In this document: positions 52,413 to 61,100 of the stretch, piece by piece
How positions within the stretch are numbered: position 1 is the stretch's first letter
Layout of the letters: each line of letters opens with the position of its first letter
Source of the DNA: Ruminiclostridium sp.
Lineage (GTDB): Bacteria > Bacillota > Clostridia > Oscillospirales > Ruminococcaceae
Length of the DNA stretch: 64,000 nt
Reading direction: 5' to 3'
Assembly: GCA_017472865.1 (NCBI GenBank)
Contig: JAFUNV010000157.1
Span: 1-64,000, forward strand
Translations under genes and position numbers: made by a program
Notes under the pieces: model-generated
The model's database searches: none
What the model saw: only the letters and a program-made list of their open reading frames with translations
Told to the model about the DNA's origin: nothing

Positions 52413-54266
52413 TTGTATCTCGCATTATACAGAAAATACAGACCTCTCACCTTTGATGATGTTATTTCTCAGGAGCACATCACTACCACCCTTAAAAATC
52501 AGCTTATAAACGGTCAGACCTCCCACGCCTACCTTTTTACAGGCTCCCGCGGTACGGGTAAGACCACCTGTGCGAAAATCCTCGCAAAGGCTATAAACTG
52601 CACCGCCACAAAGGACGGAAGTCCCTGTCTTGAATGTGACGCCTGCCGTGCAGTGGCAGAGGAATGCCCCGATATTGTGGAAATCGACGCCGCTTCAAAC
52701 ACAGGCGTTGACAATGTGCGCGCCCTCAAGGAGGAGGCGGTTTACACCCCTCTTACCTGCCGCTACAAGGTTTATATAATCGACGAGGTTCACATGCTTT
52801 CAATTTCGGCGTTCAACGCCCTTTTAAAGCTCATCGAAGAGCCTCCGCCCCATGTGGTGTTCATCTTCGCAACTACCGAAATCCATAAGGTTCCTGCAAC
52901 TATCCTTTCCCGCTGTCAGCGTTTCGATTTCAGAAGGATTGACATTGAGGACAGCAAGAAGCGGCTTCTGGAAATTGCGGAGAAGGAAGGCATGACCTTA
53001 GACGAGGACGCCGCTTTCCTTATTTCGCGCATTTCCGACGGCGGTATGCGTGATGCGCTTTCGCTCCTTGACCAGTGCTTTGCAATCAACAGCCATGTTA
53101 CAGCGGAAATTGTCAGAGGCTGTGCGGGCGTTTCAGGCACTGAGCATCTTTTCCGTATTGCCGACGCAGTTATAAACAAGAACTGCGCTGAGGCTGTACG
53201 TATTCTTGACGGGCTTGTTCAGCAGTCAAAAAGCGCCGCAAGACTTATGGAGGAGCTTGTTTCACACTACCGTGTACTTATGCTTTTAAAAGCAGGTGCA
53301 GACCGTGCAATGCTGAAAATTTCAGCCGATGAGGAAGAACAATACCTCAGGCAGAATGAAAAATATTCCATGGAGAGCATTCTCCGTGCCATTTCTATAT
53401 TAAGCGACGCACTTTCGGGCAGAAACCGTTCAAAAAATGAACAGCTTACCTGCGAAATGTGCTTTATAAGACTTTGTACACCAACACTTGACCCTGACGA
53501 AAAGGTGCTTTCGGGACGAATTGACGCACTGGAGCGCACTGTTGCGGATTTAGTCACAAATTCTCTGAAATCCGCTATGACAGCTGCGGTTTCCGCACTG
53601 CCTGTAACAGAAGCAGTGCCTGAACCAGACATTGAAGAAGCAGCGGAAGAACCCTTTGTCACGGAAGAACAAGCGGAAGCTCCCGTAAGCGGCAGCTTTA
53701 CTCTGCCTCTTCCCGATGAAGATTTTATCCCTCCGCCGCCTGAACCTCCCTCGGAGAAAATGTCGGTGGAATTACCGTTCGAGTTCACAGAGCCGCCTGC
53801 TCCAAAGCAGGAAGCACCCGACCCGTTCCCGTCAGAGCCTGTTTCTTTAAGCGAGGCCGTGGGACTTCCTCCAAGCGAAAAGGCCGTAACAGAGGAAAAA
53901 CCCGACCGCGAAATTTGGAAAAAGGAAGAAGCTGAGGAAACGCCTGTACAGGAAGGCTTCGAACCCTTCAACGAATGGCGCGAAATCGTGGACAACCTGG
54001 GCTTTTCCATCAAAATGCTCATCGGAGATACAACTGCGCAGATAAGCGGCAGTACCGTTATGGTCTGCGGCAGCGAGCTTCAGAAATCCTATGCCACTCA
54101 AGATTTCAGACTTGAAATTCAGGGCGCGGTTTCAAGAGCAATAGGCAGAAATGTGGCGATTGTTGCCGAGCCTTCGGAAAAGAAAAGCTATGGCAATGAA
54201 AAAAATTATGTAAAGGACTTTCTGGATTACGCAAAATCTCAGGGAGTTGCAATAAAAGAACAATAA
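52413..54266 (+). CDS. dnaX: DNA polymerase III subunits gamma/tau
   Basis: 617 residues. It loads the sliding clamp in replication. LYRKYRPLTFDDVISQEHI starts the AAA+ domain; Walker A is GSRGTGKTTCAK (about 44-55), the zinc cysteines are in CLECDACR, and Walker B and sensor motifs are IIDEVHML and TTEIHKVPATILSRCQRF. A Pro/Glu-rich linker (about 405-510) precedes a C-terminal tau-type domain. The start is TTG 52413 with a strong AAAAAGGAGG site. Confidence 0.95.
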   Translation: MYLALYRKYRPLTFDDVISQEHITTTLKNQLINGQTSHAYLFTGSRGTGKTTCAKILAKAINCTATKDGSPCLECDACRAVAEECPDIVEIDAASNTGVDNVRALKEEAVYTPLTCRYKVYIIDEVHMLSISAFNALLKLIEEPPPHVVFIFATTEIHKVPATILSRCQRFDFRRIDIEDSKKRLLEIAEKEGMTLDEDAAFLISRISDGGMRDALSLLDQCFAINSHVTAEIVRGCAGVSGTEHLFRIADAVINKNCAEAVRILDGLVQQSKSAARLMEELVSHYRVLMLLKAGADRAMLKISADEEEQYLRQNEKYSMESILRAISILSDALSGRNRSKNEQLTCEMCFIRLCTPTLDPDEKVLSGRIDALERTVADLVTNSLKSAMTAAVSALPVTEAVPEPDIEEAAEEPFVTEEQAEAPVSGSFTLPLPDEDFIPPPPEPPSEKMSVELPFEFTEPPAPKQEAPDPFPSEPVSLSEAVGLPPSEKAVTEEKPDREIWKKEEAEETPVQEGFEPFNEWREIVDNLGFSIKMLIGDTTAQISGSTVMVCGSELQKSYATQDFRLEIQGAVSRAIGRNVAIVAEPSEKKSYGNEKNYVKDFLDYAKSQGVAIKEQ

Positions 54267-54301
54267 TATTTAAATTTTTTAATTCAAAGGAGAAATTCAA
54301 C

Positions 54302-54652
54302 ATGAAAGCAAGATTACCTCAGGGCTATTCCAACAAGGGCATGGGCAACATGAACAATATGGTAAGACAGGCTCAGAAGATGCAGGAAGACATTCAGGCT
54401 GTGCAGGACCGTCTCGAGCAGACAGACTTCACCGAAACAGCAGGCGGCGGCATGGTTGAGCTTACCATGACAGGCGGCAGAGTTCTCAAGGAAATCAAAA
54501 TCAACCCCGAAATCGTTGACAAGGACGATATCGAGGAATTACAGGATATCATCGTTGCAGGCGTTAACGCTATCCTCACAAAGATTGACGACGAAAGCGC
54601 TAAGGAAATGGAAAAGGTTACAGGCGGCGTAAGCTTCCCCGGACTTTTCTAA
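54302..54652 (+). CDS. YbaB/EbfC nucleoid-associated protein
   Basis: 116 residues with a helix, MNNMVRQAQKMQEDIQAVQD, then MVELTMTGGRVLKEIKINPEIVDKDD and a C-terminal helix. The family forms dimers that bind DNA. It is in the common order dnaX-ybaB-recR; ATG 54302 follows AAAGGAGAA and the gene is 3 bp before recR. Confidence 0.95.
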   Translation: MKARLPQGYSNKGMGNMNNMVRQAQKMQEDIQAVQDRLEQTDFTETAGGGMVELTMTGGRVLKEIKINPEIVDKDDIEELQDIIVAGVNAILTKIDDESAKEMEKVTGGVSFPGLF

Positions 54653-54655
54653 GAT

Positions 54656-55255
54656 ATGGCTGAATATAATTCTCTTCCTCTGGTTTCTGCAGCGGAGCAG
54701 TTTGCAAAGCTGCCCGGAATAGGCATGAAAACCGCCCAGCGGCTTGCATATTTCATGCTTAATCAGCCTGTGGAAACGGTAGAAGAATTTGCGTCGGAGA
54801 TTTTAAAGGCAAGACAGAGCGTAAAATGCTGTAAGACCTGCCAGAATTTCACCGAACGCGAGGAATGTGCAATCTGCGGTGACGAAAGGCGCAACGGAAA
54901 GGTTATCTGCGTGGTTGAAGCGCCCAAGGACGTTTCTGCACTGGAAAGGGCAGGCGGCTTCACGGGAGTTTACCATGTGCTTCACGGGCTTCTTTCGCCT
55001 ATGGACAATATAGGCCCGCAGGATATCCGCATAACCGAGCTTATGACAAGGCTTTCGGGCGATGTTGACGAGGTTATCATGGCTACCAACCCCACAGTTG
55101 AGGGCGAAGTTACGGCAACCTACATAAGCCGCATGATAAAGCCCATGGGCATAAAGGTTACAAGACTTGCCTATGGACTTCCCGCAGGCTCGGCTCTGGA
55201 ATATGCCGATGATGTGACCCTTCAGAGGGCGCTGGAAAACAGAAATGAGCTTTAA
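54656..55255 (+). CDS. recR: Recombination mediator RecR
   Basis: 199 residues: N-terminal helix-hairpin-helix (KLPGIGMKTAQRLAYFML), zinc finger CCKTC...CAIC (about 57-74), and a Toprim domain with VVEAPKDVSALERAG and a Walker-B-like end. It works with RecO/RecF to load RecA at gaps. It starts three bases after the ybaB stop. Confidence 0.96.
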   Translation: MAEYNSLPLVSAAEQFAKLPGIGMKTAQRLAYFMLNQPVETVEEFASEILKARQSVKCCKTCQNFTEREECAICGDERRNGKVICVVEAPKDVSALERAGGFTGVYHVLHGLLSPMDNIGPQDIRITELMTRLSGDVDEVIMATNPTVEGEVTATYISRMIKPMGIKVTRLAYGLPAGSALEYADDVTLQRALENRNEL

Positions 55256-55263
55256 TATTACTG

Positions 55264-55285
55264 AACGGGCGGTTTTCCGCCCGTT
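55264..55285 (+). terminator. Terminator of dnaX-ybaB-recR, ACGGGCGG family
   Basis: AACGGGCGG/CCGCCCGTT with a TTTT loop, followed by TTGATTTTT. Confidence 0.9.
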
Positions 55286-55290
55286 TTGAT

Positions 55291-55484
55291 TTTTGCACAA
55301 TTTCAGCCAAGATTTTTGTGCAAAAGCGAGAAAGTGCGGATTTTCTTAAAAAACGGCTGTTTTTTTGTCACCTTTCTGCGTCCTTATTCGTAATAAATAA
55401 TGAAGAAGGTAAAAATCCCCTCGGCAGAGCCGAAATCTAGGGGCGAGGTCAGAAGAATAAAAAATATGCGCTTCAAATAAGCGC
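55291..55484 (+). other. Structured non-coding region before two secreted-protein genes
   Basis: No gene is seen here, but several inverted repeats are. TTTTGCACAA (55291-55300) and TTGTGCAAAA (55316-55325) form a 10-bp stem. AAAAAAC/GTTTTTT lies near 55350. TCGGC-aga-GCCGA (55421-55433) is flanked by CCCC/GGGG (55417-55443). GCGCTT/AAGCGC (55468-55484) ends just before the ribosome binding site. It may be a structured leader or a small RNA. Confidence 0.4.
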
Positions 55485-55506
55485 GCAACAGAAAGGATTT
55501 ATTATT

Positions 55507-55764
55507 ATGAAAAAGAACTTTTTCAAGCGAATCACAGCGGCTGTGCTGGCGGCAACAATGGCGGTTACTTCGGTATCGGCTTCGGCGGAAATAGCCGATA
55601 CGACTTTAGAAGGATATTTGAGTGCACACGCTAACGGCGGAACATATATGCTCATGGATCCTAATTATGAAGGATATAGAGGTGTTTATAGCGGAAATAT
55701 TGGTTTTACTTACTCTTCTGCAATAGGAAATTACACATGGATTGACTCTATTTGTTCCGTATAA
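55507..55764 (+). CDS. Small secreted protein of unknown family
   Basis: 85 residues. A clear signal peptide (MKKNFFKRITAAVLAATMAV, cleavage probably after SVSASA) leaves a mature chain of about 57 residues rich in Gly, Tyr and Ser that ends ...IDSICSV with a single Cys. I do not recognise it. AGAAAGGA lies before the ATG. Codons in the mature part (GGA, ATA, AGA, TTT) are more AT-rich than those of neighbours. It might also be a remnant of a longer protein. Confidence 0.7.
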   Translation: MKKNFFKRITAAVLAATMAVTSVSASAEIADTTLEGYLSAHANGGTYMLMDPNYEGYRGVYSGNIGFTYSSAIGNYTWIDSICSV

Positions 55765-55785
55765 AACCAGACAGGAGGTTTTATT

Positions 55786-56628
55786 ATGCAATTCAAAACA
55801 AAAATAATATCCGCCCTGCTTGCCGCGGCAATCACCGCAGGCAGCCTTACTTTCTCCGCCATTGCCGAGAAAAGAGTTGATATAGCCCCTGATGAGGAAT
55901 ATTATGAATACCTTCTGAAAGCCACAAGAGGCGAGCTGACAAACGGGCAGATTCTAAAATTCCTTATAAGCGACGGCGATATAAACGTTGATATATTTCA
56001 CACCGACGAAGTTGAGCTTTTCAGAAGCAAGACCGCACTGGTTTCCTTTGACTGTGATTTATCCGACGTGCCTGAGGAGTATCTGAAAAGCGGCGGTTAT
56101 AAAATCTATGCGTATTTTGAGTTTTACACGTCCGCAAGCACGCATTATGTATGCGAGGTTTGCCTTAACGAAAGAAAAGCTTATACTGCCGAGGAGCTTC
56201 TGACTGCCGCAGGCGTCGAGGACAGCGCAGAGATAACCGCAATACGGGTTTATCAGCGTAATTTCGTTTCCGAGGAAATAGAGGAGCAGCTTTACAACGA
56301 GGATTACATAGCGCTTCGGTGCTTCCGCCGTATTGATAACGTGTTTGTTATCAGCTCCAAAAACAATGGCTGGAATACCGTAAATCTCAGCACCAAATAT
56401 TACGTCAAAAAGGACGGCACCCTTGCAACAAAATCCTGTAAAATCGGCGGCGTTCGCTACAAATTTACCGCCGACGGTATCTGCCGCGGCAGATACACAG
56501 GCTGGACAAAATCCGCCAAGGGTCGGCGCTACTGGAAGAACGGCGAGCTTGTCACGGAAAAATATCTCCGCACAAAAAGCGGTAAGCGCTATTATGCAGA
56601 TAAGGACGGATATGTTACAGAGGTTTAA
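55786..56628 (+). CDS. Secreted protein with C-terminal cell-wall/glucan-binding-like repeats
   Basis: 280 residues. Signal peptide (1-27, ending FSAIA), an unrecognised central domain (about 30-190) and a C-terminal stretch with aromatic-Lys-Gly repeats: KYYVKKDGTLATKSCKIGG, YKFTADGICRG, RRYWKNGELVTEKYL and KRYYADKDGYVTEV. These resemble choline- or glucan-binding repeats. ATG 55786 follows AGGAGG. It is 21 bp behind the small secreted protein, so both may act together outside the cell. Confidence 0.8.
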   Translation: MQFKTKIISALLAAAITAGSLTFSAIAEKRVDIAPDEEYYEYLLKATRGELTNGQILKFLISDGDINVDIFHTDEVELFRSKTALVSFDCDLSDVPEEYLKSGGYKIYAYFEFYTSASTHYVCEVCLNERKAYTAEELLTAAGVEDSAEITAIRVYQRNFVSEEIEEQLYNEDYIALRCFRRIDNVFVISSKNNGWNTVNLSTKYYVKKDGTLATKSCKIGGVRYKFTADGICRGRYTGWTKSAKGRRYWKNGELVTEKYLRTKSGKRYYADKDGYVTEV

Positions 56629-56636
56629 TATAACTT

Positions 56637-56656
56637 ACGGGCGGAAATCCGCCCGT
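56637..56656 (+). terminator. Terminator of the secreted-protein pair, ACGGGCGG family
   Basis: ACGGGCGG/CCGCCCGT with a four-base loop, followed by TTTGCTTT. Confidence 0.85.
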
Positions 56657-56681
56657 TTTGCTTTAAATTTGCCTCTCCCTC

Positions 56682-56710
56682 TTGAAAAAAACAGTACAAT
56701 AGTGTATAAT
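56682..56710 (+). promoter_or_regulatory. Promoter of hisS
   Basis: -35 TTGAAA (56682-56687), 17 bp spacer, -10 TATAAT (56705-56710). The leader is only about 30 bases, so there is no room for a T-box. Confidence 0.8.
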
Positions 56711-56743
56711 GATGATATATTGTCAAAGAAAGGAAACATAACT

Positions 56744-57985
56744 ATGCGAGCACTTCCCGTTGAAGGCATGAAGGATTATCTCCCCGAGGAGATGGCGCTT
56801 CGTGACGAGCTTATCAATAAAATCGTAAAAACCTATAAGGAAAACGGCTTCCGCCGTATTTCGACACCTGCCGTTGAAAGTATTGAAAATCTGGACAACA
56901 GCGACGGCGGCGAAAACCTGAAATTAATCTACCGTATTGCAAAAAGAGGTGAAAAGCTGGATAAGGCTGTGGCAAGCGGCGACCCCGCAAACCTCTGCGA
57001 CCTCGGTTTAAGATATGACCTTACCCTGCCTCTGGCACGCTACTATACCGCACACGCAAATGACCTCCCCGTGCCCTTCAAGTGTATTCAGGTTGACCGC
57101 GTTTACCGTGCAGAGCGTCCTCAAAAGGGCAGAATGAGAGAATTTATCCAGTGCGATATCGACATTCTCGGCAGCGAAAGCACCAACTGCGAGGTTGAGC
57201 TTATGTCCGTAACCGCTGAAGCTCTTCAGAATATCGGTATCAACTCCTTCCGTATCATCGTTAACCACAGAGCTGTTATCCGCGCGGTTATTCTCCACTG
57301 CGGATTCGACGAGGAGCAGGTAAATTCCGTTTGCATCACCATCGACAAGCTGGATAAAATCGGCACCGACGGCGTAAAGGAAGAGCTTCTCAGCAAGGAA
57401 TTTTCCGCAGAGGCTGTTGAAAAGCTCATGGCTCTTCTCGGTTCAAAGGAAATCACCCTCGCTCAGCTTGAAGAATACGGCGCAGGCGAGCCTGCCAAGG
57501 AGCTTTTCGGCGTAATCGAAGCGGCAAAGAAGATTGCGGGCGGCGCTTACGATATTGTTTTCGATATTACCCTCGTAAGAGGTCAGGGCTACTACACAGG
57601 CACTGTTTTTGAAGTAAGCTGTGACGAGTTCGGCGGAACTGTTGCAGGCGGCGGCAGATATGACGGGCTTATCGGAAGATTCTCCGGTAAGGACGTTCCC
57701 GCTGTCGGCTTCTCCATCGGCTTCGAGCGTATCTTCTCGGTACTTTCCGACCGCGGTGCTACAGTCGGCGGAAGAAAGAGGGTTGCGGTTCTTTATAACG
57801 AGGACGTTTTTGCTGACGCTTATGCTTACGCAAAGACCCTTCACGACGAATATGATGTTTCTCTTGTTATCGCAAAGAAAAAAATCGGCAAGCAGTTCGG
57901 TCAGCTTGAACAGCAGGGCTATGCTGCAGCGGTTGTTTTCGACAACGACAAGGAATGGAAGGATTTACAGAAAAAGGCTGAATAA
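56744..57985 (+). CDS. hisS: Histidyl-tRNA synthetase
   Basis: 413 residues from ATG 56744, with AAAGGAAAC upstream; the longer frame to 56423 runs back into the previous gene. Class II motifs are visible: GMKDYLPEEMALRDEL, LRYDLTLPLARY, VDRVYRAERPQKGRMREFIQCDID (motif 2), the His-binding loop LVRGQGYYTGTVFEV and GGGRYDGLIGRF, and AVGFSIGFERIF (motif 3). An anticodon-binding domain is at the C-terminus. It attaches histidine to its tRNA. Confidence 0.95.
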   Translation: MRALPVEGMKDYLPEEMALRDELINKIVKTYKENGFRRISTPAVESIENLDNSDGGENLKLIYRIAKRGEKLDKAVASGDPANLCDLGLRYDLTLPLARYYTAHANDLPVPFKCIQVDRVYRAERPQKGRMREFIQCDIDILGSESTNCEVELMSVTAEALQNIGINSFRIIVNHRAVIRAVILHCGFDEEQVNSVCITIDKLDKIGTDGVKEELLSKEFSAEAVEKLMALLGSKEITLAQLEEYGAGEPAKELFGVIEAAKKIAGGAYDIVFDITLVRGQGYYTGTVFEVSCDEFGGTVAGGGRYDGLIGRFSGKDVPAVGFSIGFERIFSVLSDRGATVGGRKRVAVLYNEDVFADAYAYAKTLHDEYDVSLVIAKKKIGKQFGQLEQQGYAAAVVFDNDKEWKDLQKKAE

Positions 57986-57992
57986 AACATTA

Positions 57993-58017
57993 AACGGGCG
58001 GTTTTTTACCGCCCGTT
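57993..58017 (+). terminator. Bidirectional terminator of hisS, ACGGGCGG family
   Basis: AACGGGCGG/CCGCCCGTT with a T-rich seven-base loop, then AAAATTTTT, between converging genes. Confidence 0.85.
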
Positions 58018-58024
58018 AAAATTT

Positions 58025-59014
58025 TTAATAAATTCTCTCAACCATAAAGCCCTGTTCTTCCAGCAGGTCAACAACGCTGCCGTCGCCGCAGAAGTGCGCA
58101 AAGCCTACCATGTAGAAGATATTGTCGCCGTTTCTGATATATTCGGCCGCTTCTTCAGCCATGCCCATATTTCTCTGAGTCAGCATAAGGTTGTTGTAAA
58201 CCTCATAATCTGCCTTAAGCTCCTCGGGGAATTCTGCCATTCCTTCAGCATCAGCCGCTTCAAAGCCTTCTACATCGCCTGTTGCCCACATATTATAAAG
58301 CTCCATGAAGCTTTCTTCAAATTCTTCAGAGGAAAGCTCCAGCATTTCCGAAACATTATAGTTTGTAAGCTCGTCGGTGCAGGCGGTAAGGGCAAGCATC
58401 TGATCCTCAAGCTCCTCGATATCACGTACCTCCTTGCCGTCTTCCTTGGCAATTCCGATAAAGTACTGGTCAACGCCGCTTTCCTTCATGCCTTCAAGCG
58501 ACATAACCGAAGCAGAGGTGAGGAGGCTTTCCCAGTAAGAAGCGTTGTAGGAATCAAAGGCTTCGTTGTAATAGCCCAGCTCTGTGAGAAGCGCCTTTGC
58601 ACCCTCGTAGTTTTCGGGAGTAAGGTGGTCCTTGATTGTTGTTCCGTCGTTAAGAACAAAATAGGATAAATACTGAATCTGCACCACCATGTCGGTGTTT
58701 ACCTTTGAAACGTCGTATTCAACGGCGATTGCCTCGCTGTCGTTGTAGATATCCATAACGTACTGGGGAACGATTGCCGCTGTATCGGGAACGATATGGA
58801 TAGTACCCATCATTTTGATACTGTTGCCGCTTTCAGGGTCGGTAACCTGCCATACTGCGGGAGTGAGACCCGACGCGTCGCCTTCAACAACTCTGTCAGC
58901 CACAGCGGGGACGTCCTCAGCAGGAGTTGTTGTGGTGGTTTCTTCCTGTGTCTTTCCACAGGAGGTAAGTGCGAGCATAGCCGCAAGGATTAATGCTAAA
59001 CTTCTTTTTTTCAT
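58025..59014 (-). CDS. TraB/GumN-family lipoprotein
   Basis: 329 residues. The signal ends LALTSCGKT, followed by a short Thr linker. The TraB/GumN fold is shown by KMMGTIHIVPD near the start, GVDQYFIGIAKEDGKEVRDIEELEDQ in the middle, and FYMVGFAHFCGDGSVVDLLEEQG at the end, giving the pair of GxxH motifs. Family members include metallo-protease-like proteins (TIKI). Function here is unknown. Its start overlaps the ABC permease stop by four bases (ATGA), so it belongs to that operon. Confidence 0.88.
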   Translation of the reverse strand: MKKRSLALILAAMLALTSCGKTQEETTTTTPAEDVPAVADRVVEGDASGLTPAVWQVTDPESGNSIKMMGTIHIVPDTAAIVPQYVMDIYNDSEAIAVEYDVSKVNTDMVVQIQYLSYFVLNDGTTIKDHLTPENYEGAKALLTELGYYNEAFDSYNASYWESLLTSASVMSLEGMKESGVDQYFIGIAKEDGKEVRDIEELEDQMLALTACTDELTNYNVSEMLELSSEEFEESFMELYNMWATGDVEGFEAADAEGMAEFPEELKADYEVYNNLMLTQRNMGMAEEAAEYIRNGDNIFYMVGFAHFCGDGSVVDLLEEQGFMVERIY

Positions 59015-59868
59015 AAAACTGCCTCGTTTCCTTCGTTCTGAATCTGTCTTGCTGTAAGAACGAATAATGTAGTAAAATAAAGTATAAGTGATAAAATTAC
59101 CGTAACGATAAGGCTTACGCCTACGTTGAGCGGGTCTAATTCCGCGCCTGTCATGCCCATAAGGCTTGTTTCGCCGAGGAAAGCATTCATGGCGATTGAG
59201 GGACGGGCAAAGGGGTTGAACTTATCAACGCGGAATGAGGTAAGAAGAGAGGGGATTAAGTTCACCGCCGCAAGTACGGAAATTACCGATACGCCGGGTC
59301 TTCCTGTGCAGATACCAAGGGTGAGCTGGAGAATAATTACAAAGGAAATGTAAAGACCCACCGAAACTGCGCCGAGGGCGAGCATTGCGAAATCAATGGT
59401 GCCGTCGAAAAGAAGCAGCGACATTCCCGCGCAGATGAACATTCCGAGGAAGCCCGATAAAAAGCCCGTCAAGGGGTAAAGTATAAACTTGGGAGCAATA
59501 TACATCTGAGGTGTAAGCCCCGCACACTGAGGGATTATAACCGAGCGCTTCTTCTGCTCGCCGCCCGAGGGCGACATTAATATGAGCAGGACGATAAGCA
59601 CGGCTGTATTGGTGAAATCCCCAATGGACATGGACATCATGCCCGAAGCGTCAATATTTGTAAACATTGATAAGGCGGAAATATCCGATTCGCTGAAGAC
59701 TCCGCCCTCGCTTCCCATTTCTACAACCATGTTCATCATTCCGCCAAGACCCTTGAACAAAAGCGGGTCGGCGATTGCGAAAATCAGGATAGCAAAAATT
59801 ACACCAAACATTCTGAAGGTTCTGGAAAAGAACATGAATTCCTTTTTAAGCGCGCCTGAAAGCTTCAT
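59011..59868 (-). CDS. ABC-2 type transporter permease
   Basis: 285 residues with six membrane helices and a periplasmic-side stretch between helices 1 and 2 (GGMMNMVVEMGSEGGVF). No motif shows the substrate. It overlaps the ATPase gene by one base and the GumN-like gene by four, so three genes form one unit. Confidence 0.85.
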   Translation of the reverse strand: MKLSGALKKEFMFFSRTFRMFGVIFAILIFAIADPLLFKGLGGMMNMVVEMGSEGGVFSESDISALSMFTNIDASGMMSMSIGDFTNTAVLIVLLILMSPSGGEQKKRSVIIPQCAGLTPQMYIAPKFILYPLTGFLSGFLGMFICAGMSLLLFDGTIDFAMLALGAVSVGLYISFVIILQLTLGICTGRPGVSVISVLAAVNLIPSLLTSFRVDKFNPFARPSIAMNAFLGETSLMGMTGAELDPLNVGVSLIVTVILSLILYFTTLFVLTARQIQNEGNEAVL

Positions 59869-60788
59869 CAGAAACCCCTCCTTCCCTGTACTCCGTCGGA
59901 TACGGTTTCAATATAAATCTGTTCAAGGGTAGGGCTGGTAGCCTGTACCTTTGAAGCGGATATTCCGTTTTCCGAAAGCAGCTTCATGGTCTTTATCATG
60001 CCTTCCTCCGCGCTTGCTACCTCAAAGGTTGCAAGACCTGACTGAGGGAAGAAGCGGAAGTCGGAAACAAAATCCGAATCCATAATAAGCTTCAGCTGTT
60101 CCTCGGAGGGATTTGAAAGATTTATTTCTATTCCGTTGCGGACAAAGCGGTTACGGATATCGGTTATGCTGTCTTCAATGGCAAGTCTGCCGTTTTTCAT
60201 GATGCCTATGCGGTTCGCAACACGCTCAACATCACTCAGGATATGGGTGCAGAGAAGAATTGTAGCACCCGTCTGGGTCAGGTTGTTGATGATATTCATA
60301 ACCTCGGCACGACCCTCGGGGTCAAGAGCTGACGTAGGCTCGTCAAGAATAATGAGGTCGGGGTTGCTGAAAATAGTTGCCGCAATACCCATTCTCTGGT
60401 TCATGCCGCGGGAATAGCCCTTTATGCGGCGCTGTCCGCCGTAGGTCATACCCGTTATCTCCATAACCTCTGCGATTCGCTTCTTTACGTCGCCCTTATA
60501 GTCTGCACAGGCGGCTATATATTCGAGATATTCATAGCCGTTCATGTAGCCGAAAAGGGCAGGGGTTTCGGGGAGATAGCCTATCCTTATGTCCTCGCTG
60601 CCGCCGCCGAGGATAATTTCTCCCTCGTCCTTGGGGATAATATTGCAGATTATATTCATTGTCGTGGTCTTTCCGCAGCCGTTAGTGCCCAGAAAGCCAT
60701 AGACGTCGCCCTTATTTATGGTCATATCCAGACCGTCAAGGACTCTGAAATTCTTATAGCTTTTCTTTAAGCCTCTTATTTTGAGCAT
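59868..60788 (-). CDS. ABC transporter ATP-binding protein
   Basis: 306 residues. Walker A GTNGCGKTTTMN, Q-loop YLPETPALFGYM, signature YSRGMNQRMGIA, Walker B LIILDEPTSALDPEGR, H-loop CTHILSD. A C-terminal extension (about 215-306) resembles that of ABC-2 export ATPases. It pairs with the permease downstream. ATG 60788 follows GGGAAAGGAAATT. Confidence 0.93.
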   Translation of the reverse strand: MLKIRGLKKSYKNFRVLDGLDMTINKGDVYGFLGTNGCGKTTTMNIICNIIPKDEGEIILGGGSEDIRIGYLPETPALFGYMNGYEYLEYIAACADYKGDVKKRIAEVMEITGMTYGGQRRIKGYSRGMNQRMGIAATIFSNPDLIILDEPTSALDPEGRAEVMNIINNLTQTGATILLCTHILSDVERVANRIGIMKNGRLAIEDSITDIRNRFVRNGIEINLSNPSEEQLKLIMDSDFVSDFRFFPQSGLATFEVASAEEGMIKTMKLLSENGISASKVQATSPTLEQIYIETVSDGVQGRRGF

Positions 60789-60821
60789 AGTCAGAATTTC
60801 CTTTCCCTTATAATGTCAGAT

Positions 60822-60836
60822 GTAAACATTATTTAC
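60822..60836. promoter_or_regulatory. Candidate operator GTAAA-n5-TTTAC
   Basis: A perfect inverted repeat just downstream of the transcription start expected from the ABC promoter (60850-60878). The place suits a repressor such as the GntR-type regulators often tied to ABC-2 systems, but no regulator gene is adjacent. Confidence 0.45.
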
Positions 60837-60849
60837 TGTTATGGGTAAT

Positions 60850-60878
60850 ATTATACTACCGTTTTCTGTCGTTGTCAA
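60850..60878 (-). promoter_or_regulatory. Promoter of the ABC-2/GumN operon
   Basis: Minus strand -35 TTGACA (60878-60873), 17 bp spacer, -10 TATAAT (60855-60850): a full consensus promoter. The rest of 60879-61028 has no gene I can support. Confidence 0.85.
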
Positions 60879-61028
60879 TAGTATTTCAAGAAAAAGTAAG
60901 CGATTTTTACATTCTTTTGATTTACTATGATAATCCGCTAAGTTTGTAAAATACATTTACAGCCTTATGATTATCGGAATAGACAAAAGAAAGGTGCATA
61001 ACCACCGCGGTTTTGTGAAATAAAATGT

Positions 61029-61057
61029 TTGATTTATTGCCCTGTATATGGTATACT
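61029..61057 (+). promoter_or_regulatory. Promoter of the ABC-F gene
   Basis: -35 TTGATT (61029-61034), 17 bp spacer, -10 TATACT (61052-61057) preceded by TGG. Confidence 0.8.
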
Positions 61058-61100
61058 ATCTAGTGATTGTGACAAAAAACATAAAGAAGGGAAAATTATA

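Noticed and set aside
56657..56743. Possible T-box before hisS
   Set aside because: The promoter is about 35 bases before the start codon, leaving no room for a T-box.
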